NCBI RefSeq assembly: GCF_047663525.1
Contig: NC_092589.1
Span: 27,525,001-27,589,000, forward strand
Direction: 5' to 3'
Origin: Anas platyrhynchos
Lineage: Eukaryota > Chordata > Aves > Anseriformes > Anatidae
Length of the DNA stretch: 64,000 bases
The notes beneath the pieces are model-generated. The model made no database searches, was not told the DNA's origin, and saw only the letters and a program-made list of their open reading frames with translations. Positions within the stretch are counted from its first letter, which is position 1. Each line of letters opens with the position of its first letter. Shown in pieces: positions 38,901 to 42,060 of the stretch. A program made the translations under genes and the position numbers.

Positions 38901-41782
38901 CCCTTATTGGATCCAGCCAGTGCCATTTATGAGTTGGGCTTTTTATATTTAAAAGCTGAATAACTCTCACAAATAGTTTAGTCTCATGATATGGCAGAAC
39001 ACAACCAATCAAACTATCTTGATTGTAGAGGTGGATGTGAAATCTAAGTAGAAACAAATAAATACATACAGTTAAAAATTTACTTGAAGGTCAAAACAAA
39101 GACTCAGCCATGTTCTTCTCAGAACACCTGGTTTGCTTCCTCTTAAGCAAGACCAGAGAAGACTATCACACTGAGGCAGACATATGGTCCGCTTCCCATC
39201 CAGAATCCAACAAAAGGCCACTAGCCATATGTAGGAAGACAGGAAAGGAACAATTTTTTACCTCTCACTCAATGATTTTAGGTCCCTAGTTGACATAAAC
39301 TAGAACTTTAGTTTCTTTTGTACAGACTGTTAATATTAAATCAAAATCTACAATAATGTAGTACAAATTTCTGTACAATATATTAAAAAGAAATCACGAT
39401 TAAAATGTTGTATCAACAGCAACTGCCCACTCACTGTTTCATGATATGAAACATTACACTTTCTGTATCTGGATAGGTCAATTTATATAAGGACAAGAGC
39501 ACTTATTGAAAATACTTGGTTCATTTTTTCTTCACACCTTCTTACATTACCTTGTAATAAGGCTACTTAGCTCTTGTTATAAAACAAGGGCATGTTTTAC
39601 AGTTCACAGTTTATATTGACAGTTTGCTATTTTACACAGCACATTATCTCAAAACATATTACAGAAAAGCCTCTCCAGGTCCTCTGTAAGATGGTTAGAG
39701 CTGTACAAATTTAGTGAAATCCTGGCAAACAAATAATTACATTTATACAGATCATCATGGTATACTGAAATTTTTCAGAGAAATTTCTCAAAAGACCAAA
39801 ATCTAATTGGTACATATAATGCACAGCCCCATAAAATCTAAGCCCAAATTGATATCTTTATAAATATAAATATATAATTTTAACCTTTCAACCTTTGTTC
39901 CAGAAAGACTTGGTATAATTATAAAAATTATTCTTATAAGGAAAGAAATTTCTTGCATTTCTAGAAGCCTTATCTATACATGTATGATATTCAGTGGATT
40001 ACCTGTGAATAAGCCATTCAAGGCACTTTTGTGCTGGCTTAAGCATAAAGTAGGGGGACAGGTGAATGAGGAACAATGAAATATTCTGATTCAGCTGCTG
40101 ATTTACTGCTTTACTCTGAACGCTGCGTTCCAGGCCTTTGGACATGGGACTAAACAAGCTGGACTGGAACACTTCAAAAGAAGGATCGATCCCCATCAAC
40201 TCTTCTAATCCAGTGCATCCTGCAGGGAAAAAAAAAATGCTTTAAATGCAACAGCTGTAATCACCAGTCCTATCCAGCTACGTCCTCACTGGCACTGGGT
40301 ACAATTTTGAGCTCTTCACTTAAAGGAAAACACTGATGTACAAATGTGAATCCAGCAGAGGACCATGACGATGGTCTGAGGACTACAAAATGACATACAA
40401 AGTAAAGGCTGAGAACTGGGTTGAAATGAGATGAGATCACCAAAAGGAAATCTTACTGCTGTCAGCATCTACTTAATGGCATAGCATAGGTTATCAAGGA
40501 GATGGAGCCAGACTCTGAGATGCACAATGGAAGGACAGGATAGGATGACAGTAATTCCAATTGGAAGGGACCTACGATGACCTACGATCATCTAGGTCAG
40601 TAGTCCGACTACTTTGAGGATAACTAAGAGTTAAAACTTTTCATTAGGACTGCTATCCTCTTACATAAGGACAGGTCATAATGTTACCAAAGAGTAGGGT
40701 GTCAGTACATTTTCATGAAATCATAGATTAATTCAGGTTGCAAGGGACCTTGGGAGATCTCTAGTCTAACACCCTGCTCAAAGCAATACTAGCTCCGTTA
40801 TCAGTCCAGGTAGCCCATGGAATTATCCAGTTGTGATTTTCAGAAGGATGGAGGGCAGTCTCCTGTTAAACTGCTGGATGTGATGAAAAGGCTTTTCGAT
40901 ACGCCCACACTGAATCTCTGCTGTTGTAACTTACACTTACTGTCTCCTGTTCTCCTGCCATGCATTTCTCTGAAGAACATGACCCATCTTATTAACATCT
41001 CCTGATAGGTATTTGCAGGCTGCAAGCAGACCCATGAAAGTCTTCTCTTCTCTACACTTAACCCACATCATCCTTCCTCCCCTTTTCAGGCAAGTTCTCC
41101 AGCCCTTTAGTACCTTGTGTCCTCTGCAATGAACTCACCCAAGTTTGACGAACATCTTATGCTGGGGATGGAGGCAAAACTGGACAGTCTTATAGAAGTC
41201 ACCTAACAAGCACTGAGTGAAGAGGGATATCATGCCCCTCAAGCCACCAGGTGTACCTGTGACACCACAGCTCTTGCTAAGGCTAGATAAATGGCGTGCA
41301 CCGCTCGCTCCTTGCTGTACCACCACAGCAGGCAATCGCACCAGGCAGGTGTGTCTGATCTGTGGTACCGCCACGCTGACTGTCCCCAGTCACCTCGTGG
41401 GCCCTGAGACGTGCTCCAGCACGACCCATCCTGCAATTCTGCTGCTACCTGGAGGATCACAGAGCCATTACGGTTGGAAAAGCCCCTCAACACCACCTGC
41501 TCCAAGCATCCCCCTACACTGACCACCTGAGCTACACCCTGAGCGACTCCTTCGGCACCTCCGTGGCTCAGGACACGCCCTCACCGCCCGCCCGGATAAC
41601 CGAATTTTACCACGACGGCCGCGCGAAGCCCCCAGCTCACCGATGGCGAAGAAGGTGTCCCTGTCGACGGCAGCCGCCTCCTTGCAGTCGAACAGCAGCG
41701 ACGCCGCCTCGGCGCGGCTCAGGAGGCTGGGGTCGCTCTGCGGCAGGGCGAGCCGCCGCAGCTGCTCGGCCAGGGACGTCAT
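4635..41782 (-). CDS. HEATR1: HEAT repeat-containing protein 1 (UTP10/BAP28), complete, 44 coding exons
   Basis: HEATR1 is the animal counterpart of yeast Utp10. It is a nucleolar scaffold of the t-UTP part of the small-subunit processome, needed for RNA polymerase I transcription and early 18S pre-rRNA processing. The start ATG is at 41782-41780 (MTSLAEQL, G at -3) and the TAA stop at 4637-4635. Exon lengths sum to 6,477 nt, exactly divisible by three: 2,158 residues against 2,144 in human. Every junction is GT/AG and in phase. Residues about 200-360 correspond to the U3snoRNP10 N-terminal region and about 1853-2010 to the BP28CT region; HEAT-like helical repeats fill the rest. The protein ends LGEPLQSYF. 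Domain limits come from family knowledge. Exons are listed separately. Confidence 0.97.
5130..5238 (-). CDS. HEATR1: HEATR1 coding exon 43 (residues 2094-2129)
   Basis: Last HEAT repeat, first helix: [20 protein letters not shown] and [14 protein letters not shown]. Acceptor TTTTAG, donor GTAATA. Confidence 0.95.
5372..5398. repeat. (T)27 run
   Basis: Twenty-seven consecutive T on the plus strand (A on the HEATR1 sense strand), in the intron between coding exons 42 and 43. Confidence 0.85.
5980..6138 (-). CDS. HEATR1: HEATR1 coding exon 42 (residues 2041-2093)
   Basis: Codes [19 protein letters not shown] and [19 protein letters not shown], highly conserved. The donor GTTGGG is non-consensus at +3. 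Confidence 0.96.
6494..6648 (-). CDS. HEATR1: HEATR1 coding exon 41 (residues 1989-2040)
   Basis: Codes [20 protein letters not shown] and [14 protein letters not shown]. Acceptor ACACAG, donor GTATTG. Confidence 0.95.
7381..7549 (-). CDS. HEATR1: HEATR1 coding exon 40 (residues 1933-1988)
   Basis: Codes [25 protein letters not shown] and [16 protein letters not shown], the core of BP28CT. Acceptor TTTCAG, donor GTAAGT. Confidence 0.96.
7643..7747 (-). CDS. HEATR1: HEATR1 coding exon 39 (residues 1898-1932)
   Basis: Codes [20 protein letters not shown] and [13 protein letters not shown], within the BP28CT region. Acceptor TTACAG, donor GTAAGA. Confidence 0.95.
7963..8097 (-). CDS. HEATR1: HEATR1 coding exon 38 (residues 1853-1897)
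   Basis: Start of the BP28CT region: [19 protein letters not shown], then [17 protein letters not shown]. Acceptor GGCAG, donor GTAGCG. Confidence 0.95.
8289..8815 (+). mobile_element. Solo LTR of an avian ERVL-type endogenous retrovirus
   Basis: A block of about 527 bp, bounded by TG and CA, whose sequence I recognise as an avian ERVL-class LTR: the opening TGTACTGGTCATGGCTGGGA, a mid-element run GCTGGGAGGGGACACAGCTG, and an AATAAA in the R region near 8560. There is no internal viral sequence beside it, so it is a solo LTR left by recombination. Flanking 5-mers (AAGAT and AAAGA) are similar but not identical. It lies antisense in a HEATR1 intron. Exact family not assigned. Confidence 0.75.
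8867..9025 (-). CDS. HEATR1: HEATR1 coding exon 37 (residues 1800-1852)
   Basis: Codes [20 protein letters not shown] and [14 protein letters not shown]. Acceptor GATAG, donor GTGAGA. Its donor lies about 50 nt from the end of a solo LTR in the intron that follows. Confidence 0.95.
9339..9489 (-). CDS. HEATR1: HEATR1 coding exon 36 (residues 1749-1799)
   Basis: Codes [20 protein letters not shown] and [19 protein letters not shown]. Acceptor TCACAG, donor GTGAGC. Confidence 0.95.
10157..10446 (-). CDS. HEATR1: HEATR1 coding exon 35 (residues 1653-1748), 290 nt
   Basis: The longest exon. It codes [17 protein letters not shown], the acidic run [30 protein letters not shown] and [20 protein letters not shown]. 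Acceptor CCCAG, donor GTATCG. Confidence 0.95.
10661..10801 (-). CDS. HEATR1: HEATR1 coding exon 34 (residues 1606-1652)
   Basis: Codes [20 protein letters not shown] and [18 protein letters not shown], a HEAT repeat almost identical to human. Acceptor TTGCAG, donor GTGAGG. Confidence 0.95.
11681..11804 (-). CDS. HEATR1: HEATR1 coding exon 33 (residues 1564-1605)
   Basis: Codes [20 protein letters not shown] and [16 protein letters not shown]. Acceptor TCTAG, donor GTAGGT. Confidence 0.94.
11935..11994. repeat. Compound (TA)n(CA)n(TA)n microsatellite
   Basis: TA repeats, then about thirteen CA units, then TA repeats again, in the intron between HEATR1 coding exons 32 and 33. Likely length-polymorphic. 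Confidence 0.9.
12258..12304 (-). CDS. HEATR1: HEATR1 coding exon 32 (residues 1549-1563), 47 nt
   Basis: The shortest exon. It codes [15 protein letters not shown] plus two bases of an arginine codon, matching the position and length of the human segment VVESGGPEILKGLEER. Acceptor AACCAG, donor GTATGC. Confidence 0.9.
12801..12967 (-). CDS. HEATR1: HEATR1 coding exon 31 (residues 1493-1548)
   Basis: The first half is a lysine-rich, poorly conserved loop. The second half, [18 protein letters not shown], is nearly invariant. Acceptor AACAG, donor GTAATT. Confidence 0.94.
13808..13934 (-). CDS. HEATR1: HEATR1 coding exon 30 (residues 1451-1492)
   Basis: Codes [20 protein letters not shown] and [11 protein letters not shown]. 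Acceptor AAACAG, donor GTAACT. Confidence 0.94.
14494..14768 (-). mobile_element. CR1 LINE 3' fragment
   Basis: The reverse complement of an avian CR1 3' end: an ATTCTATG octamer, then the conserved stretch read here as CCTGTTCCAATGCTGCACAA. It is 5' truncated, as usual for CR1, and lies in HEATR1 intron 29 in the same orientation as the gene. Confidence 0.85.
15869..16099 (-). CDS. HEATR1: HEATR1 coding exon 29 (residues 1374-1450)
   Basis: Begins with an acidic/serine stretch ([12 protein letters not shown]), then [17 protein letters not shown] and [14 protein letters not shown]. Donor GTTAGA is unusual at +3. The exon is GC-richer than its neighbours. Confidence 0.95.
16546..16674 (-). 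CDS. HEATR1: HEATR1 coding exon 28 (residues 1331-1373)
   Basis: One of the most conserved exons: [36 protein letters not shown] and VIPALIQ differ at only a few sites from human. Acceptor TTCCAG, donor GTAAAT. Confidence 0.96.
16675..18027 (-). other. HEATR1: HEATR1 intron 27
   Basis: The intron between coding exons 27 and 28. No repeat family or RNA gene was recognised. It contains a chance CArG-like CCTTTTTTGG at 17116-17125. Confidence 0.5.
18028..18149 (-). CDS. HEATR1: HEATR1 coding exon 27 (residues 1290-1330)
   Basis: Codes [19 protein letters not shown] and [17 protein letters not shown]. Acceptor TTGCAG, donor GTAAGT. Confidence 0.95.
18441..18559 (-). CDS. HEATR1: HEATR1 coding exon 26 (residues 1250-1289)
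   Basis: Codes [20 protein letters not shown] and [15 protein letters not shown]. Acceptor TATAG, donor GTAAAA. Confidence 0.94.
19112..19131. repeat. (AT)n microsatellite
   Basis: About ten AT units within a wider AT-rich stretch that contains repeated TATCTGATATA motifs, in the HEATR1 intron between coding exons 25 and 26. Confidence 0.8.
19299..19442 (-). CDS. HEATR1: HEATR1 coding exon 25 (residues 1202-1249)
   Basis: Codes [20 protein letters not shown] and [20 protein letters not shown]. Acceptor TTCTAG, donor GTAATT. Confidence 0.94.
20446..20552 (-). CDS. HEATR1: HEATR1 coding exon 24 (residues 1167-1201)
   Basis: Codes [19 protein letters not shown], then the basic, glutamine-rich [11 protein letters not shown], a likely surface loop. 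Acceptor TTTCAG, donor GTAAAA. Confidence 0.94.
20804..20920. repeat. 58-bp tandem duplication
   Basis: The unit beginning TGTATTTCAGGAAAAGTCTT occurs at 20804-20861 and again from 20862, with only one extra A in the second copy. It lies in the intron between HEATR1 coding exons 23 and 24. Confidence 0.9.
21191..21322 (-). CDS. HEATR1: HEATR1 coding exon 23 (residues 1123-1166)
   Basis: Codes [29 protein letters not shown] and TISSVFKG. Acceptor TTGTAG, donor GTAAGT. Confidence 0.95.
22048..22290 (-). CDS. HEATR1: HEATR1 coding exon 22 (residues 1042-1122)
   Basis: Codes [37 protein letters not shown] and [11 protein letters not shown]. Phase 0 both sides. Acceptor TTGCAG, donor GTATGG. Confidence 0.95.
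23173..23340 (-). CDS. HEATR1: HEATR1 coding exon 21 (residues 986-1041)
   Basis: Codes [20 protein letters not shown], a lysine-rich loop, then [19 protein letters not shown]. Acceptor AACTAG with a weak pyrimidine tract; donor GTGAGT. Confidence 0.93.
23468..24096 (-). mobile_element. Degenerate CR1 LINE fragment from the reverse-transcriptase region
   Basis: On the minus strand, broken translations resemble CR1 reverse transcriptase in the right order: an MGPDG-like motif, a NYR.VSLTS-like motif, then an LGPVLF-like motif followed by an INDLD-like motif. Stops and gaps interrupt it, so it is a dead fragment. It fills most of HEATR1 intron 20, between coding exons 20 and 21. Confidence 0.8.
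24168..24340 (-). CDS. HEATR1: HEATR1 coding exon 20 (residues 928-985)
   Basis: Codes [20 protein letters not shown], a clear HEAT repeat with the conserved D/E-V-R-R-A-A pattern, then [13 protein letters not shown]. Acceptor TTACAG, donor GTATTT. Confidence 0.95.
24847..25039 (-). CDS. HEATR1: HEATR1 coding exon 19 (residues 864-927)
   Basis: Codes [36 protein letters not shown] and LLSPPSP. The acceptor and first codons read TGTAAG/GTACATGTA. Donor GTGAAG. Confidence 0.93.
26628..26867 (-). mobile_element. CR1 LINE 3' fragment
   Basis: Begins, read in reverse, with two ATTCTGTG octamers and the GGTTGGAAGAGACCTC motif, then the usual 3' UTR and the end of the coding part. It lies in HEATR1 intron 18 and is 5' truncated. 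Confidence 0.87.
27154..27302 (-). CDS. HEATR1: HEATR1 coding exon 18 (residues 814-863)
   Basis: Codes [20 protein letters not shown] and [13 protein letters not shown]. Acceptor TTCTTAG, donor GTATTA. Confidence 0.94.
27596..27782 (-). CDS. HEATR1: HEATR1 coding exon 17 (residues 752-813)
   Basis: Codes [20 protein letters not shown], then [19 protein letters not shown]. The first half differs strongly from human; the second aligns well. Acceptor TCACAG, donor GTGGGT. Confidence 0.93.
27783..28971 (-). other. HEATR1: HEATR1 intron 16
   Basis: The intron between coding exons 16 and 17. AT-rich, with nothing recognised beyond short A-runs. Confidence 0.5.
28972..29169 (-). CDS. HEATR1: HEATR1 coding exon 16 (residues 686-751)
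   Basis: Codes [19 protein letters not shown], a cysteine-rich HEAT helix ([14 protein letters not shown]) and [15 protein letters not shown]. Acceptor TCCAAG, donor GTGAGA. Confidence 0.94.
29657..29778 (-). CDS. HEATR1: HEATR1 coding exon 15 (residues 645-685)
   Basis: Codes [17 protein letters not shown] and [13 protein letters not shown]. Acceptor GGAATAG, donor GTATGT. Confidence 0.94.
30051..30262 (-). CDS. HEATR1: HEATR1 coding exon 14 (residues 574-644)
   Basis: Codes [32 protein letters not shown] and [13 protein letters not shown]. Acceptor TTTTAG, donor GTAATG. Confidence 0.95.
30573..30661 (-). CDS. HEATR1: HEATR1 coding exon 13 (residues 545-573)
   Basis: Codes [20 protein letters not shown] and RADLSKDGK. 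Acceptor TTCCAG, donor GTATGT. Confidence 0.94.
30662..31754 (-). other. HEATR1: HEATR1 intron 12
   Basis: The intron between coding exons 12 and 13. AT-rich and unremarkable. Confidence 0.5.
31755..31850 (-). CDS. HEATR1: HEATR1 coding exon 12 (residues 513-544)
   Basis: Codes [16 protein letters not shown] and [15 protein letters not shown], another HEAT unit, phase 0 both sides. Acceptor CTTCAG, donor GTAGGT. Confidence 0.95.
32271..32378 (-). CDS. HEATR1: HEATR1 coding exon 11 (residues 477-512)
   Basis: Codes [20 protein letters not shown] and [11 protein letters not shown], a typical HEAT helix pair. The donor GTTTGT departs from the consensus at +3. Confidence 0.94.
33415..33460. repeat. 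(T)15(G)13 and following G-rich tract
   Basis: Fifteen T, thirteen G, then GGAGGGGGTAGAGGGAGAGG. It lies in the HEATR1 intron between coding exons 10 and 11 and has G-quadruplex potential on the plus strand. Confidence 0.8.
33552..33669 (-). CDS. HEATR1: HEATR1 coding exon 10 (residues 437-476)
   Basis: Codes [15 protein letters not shown] and [16 protein letters not shown]. Acceptor GGCAG, donor GTAGGT. Confidence 0.95.
34106..34216 (-). CDS. HEATR1: HEATR1 coding exon 9 (residues 400-436)
   Basis: Codes [14 protein letters not shown] and [15 protein letters not shown]. Acceptor ATTTTAG, donor GTAAGT. Confidence 0.95.
34591..34699 (-). CDS. HEATR1: HEATR1 coding exon 8 (residues 364-399)
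   Basis: Opens with a strongly acidic run ([11 protein letters not shown]), a less conserved loop, then HLEAIL and DHLLAS. Acceptor TTCTTAG, donor GTGAGT. Confidence 0.94.
35530..35663 (-). CDS. HEATR1: HEATR1 coding exon 7 (residues 319-363)
   Basis: Codes [20 protein letters not shown] and LLPHLVCSI. Acceptor GTGCAG, donor GTAAGT. Confidence 0.95.
35664..36871 (-). other. HEATR1: HEATR1 intron 6
   Basis: The intron between coding exons 6 and 7. It holds a plus-strand ORF of 133 codons (36029-36430) with no recognisable domain, judged to be chance. Confidence 0.5.
36872..37083 (-). CDS. HEATR1: HEATR1 coding exon 6 (residues 249-318)
   Basis: Codes [20 protein letters not shown] and a leucine-rich helix ending NLGKK. 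Acceptor TCCTAG, donor GTAAGT. Confidence 0.95.
37554..37694 (-). CDS. HEATR1: HEATR1 coding exon 5 (residues 202-248)
   Basis: Codes [20 protein letters not shown] and MLLPYIQK. Acceptor ATCCAG, donor GTACCT. Confidence 0.95.
38278..38379 (-). CDS. HEATR1: HEATR1 coding exon 4 (residues 168-201)
   Basis: Codes [19 protein letters not shown] through VAKSVK, phase 0 on both sides. The donor reads AAG/GTTGTTTT, a poor match to the consensus. The reading frame and the next exon (VFSELPGN) confirm it. Confidence 0.92.
38902..39043 (-). CDS. HEATR1: HEATR1 coding exon 3 (residues 120-167)
   Basis: Codes [20 protein letters not shown] and [15 protein letters not shown]. The end of the exon is less conserved than its start. 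Acceptor CTTAG, donor GTAAAG. Confidence 0.94.
39044..40002 (-). other. HEATR1: HEATR1 intron 2
   Basis: The intron between coding exons 2 and 3. AT-rich, with no repeat family or RNA gene recognised. Confidence 0.5.
40003..40219 (-). CDS. HEATR1: HEATR1 coding exon 2 (residues 48-119)
   Basis: Codes [15 protein letters not shown], then [18 protein letters not shown] and KCLEWLIH, close to the human protein. Acceptor TGCAG, donor GTAATC. Confidence 0.95.
40550..40660 (-). mobile_element. Old CR1-like 3' remnant
   Basis: The phrase TTGGAAGGGACCTACGATGA and the following ATCATCTAGG resemble a CR1 3' end in reverse. It contains a small tandem copy of CCTACGATGA. It is too diverged for a subfamily call. 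Confidence 0.5.
40713..41400 (-). mobile_element. Old, longer CR1 fragment in HEATR1 intron 1
   Basis: Starts, in reverse, with AATCATAGATTAATTCAGG and GGGACCTTGGGAGATC. It continues through CR1-like text (cf. CATTTCTCTGAAGAACATGA, CTTCTCTTCTCTACACTTAA) to at least 41150 and probably 41400. The left boundary is clear; the right one is uncertain. Confidence 0.65.
41455..41525 (-). mobile_element. Short CR1-like 3' end beside the HEATR1 promoter
   Basis: GATCACAGAGCCATTACGG and GTTGGAAAAGCCCCTCAACA resemble the CR1 terminal motif. It lies about 115 bp downstream of coding exon 1 in the direction of transcription. Confidence 0.5.
41641..41782 (-). CDS. HEATR1: HEATR1 coding exon 1 (residues 1-47)
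   Basis: Start codon and [20 protein letters not shown], as in human. It ends in DTFFAIG with the glycine codon split, donor GTGAGC. Codons are GC-rich because the exon lies inside the promoter CpG block. Confidence 0.95.
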
Positions 41783-41842
41783 GGCGAGGCCGCTCCCCTC
41801 CGCGGACACCTAACGGGAAGCAACGGCGGCAGGCCGCGGCTC

Positions 41843-41875
41843 GTAACGGCCCCGTAACGGCCCCGTAACGGCCGC
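41843..41875. repeat. Three tandem 11-bp GTAACGGCCCC units
   Basis: Units at 41843-41853, 41854-41864 and 41865-41875; the third has one mismatch. Each contains TAACGG, which fits the MYB recognition pattern YAACNG. A fourth TAACGG is at 41811-41816. They lie 30-95 bp upstream of the HEATR1 start codon. Confidence 0.85.
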
Positions 41876-41903
41876 GGTTACCATGGAGACGCCGCCCCCT
41901 TTT

Positions 41904-41923
41904 CCCCCCCCCCCCCCCCCCCC
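41904..41923. repeat. (C)20 homopolymer in the HEATR1 promoter
   Basis: About twenty consecutive C bases on the plus strand, hence G on the HEATR1 sense strand. The exact count is prone to sequencing error. Confidence 0.8.
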
Positions 41924-41973
41924 AGCCCGGTCCCGCCGCCCCGCGCCCACCTGGCCGCGCGCCGCCGGGCCCC

Positions 41974-41979
41974 CACGTG
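41974..41979. promoter_or_regulatory. Palindromic E-box CACGTG in the HEATR1 promoter
   Basis: A perfect MYC/MAX/USF-type E-box within the CpG block, about 190 bp upstream of the ATG. MYC control of ribosome-biogenesis genes is well known; use here is inferred. Confidence 0.5.
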
Positions 41980-42060
41980 CGCAGCACCGCGCGCCGCTAA
42001 CCCGGAACCAGCGGCGGCAGCGGAAGAGGAAGCCCCGCCCCCCGCCCGCCTGGCCACGGG

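Larger units (their letters stand above)
41560..42060 (-). promoter_or_regulatory. HEATR1: HEATR1 CpG-island promoter
   Basis: A sharply bounded GC- and CpG-rich block in otherwise AT-rich DNA, spanning coding exon 1 and the sequence upstream. Visible elements are a palindromic E-box CACGTG (41974-41979), ETS-like CCGGAA (about 42002) and CGGAAG (about 42021), GC boxes near 42030-42050, three tandem GTAACGGCCCC units, and no TATA box. This fits a housekeeping ribosome-biogenesis gene. The exact transcription start is not visible. Confidence 0.75.

Noticed and set aside
5239-41640. snoRNA genes in HEATR1 introns
   Set aside because: Ribosome-biogenesis genes often host snoRNAs, so box C/D pairs were looked for by eye, but no convincing C and D box with terminal stem was seen. 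A dedicated search was not possible.
41563-41868. Plus-strand ORFs of about 100 codons antisense to HEATR1 exon 1
   Set aside because: Shadow frames in the CpG island; arginine/proline-rich as expected from composition.
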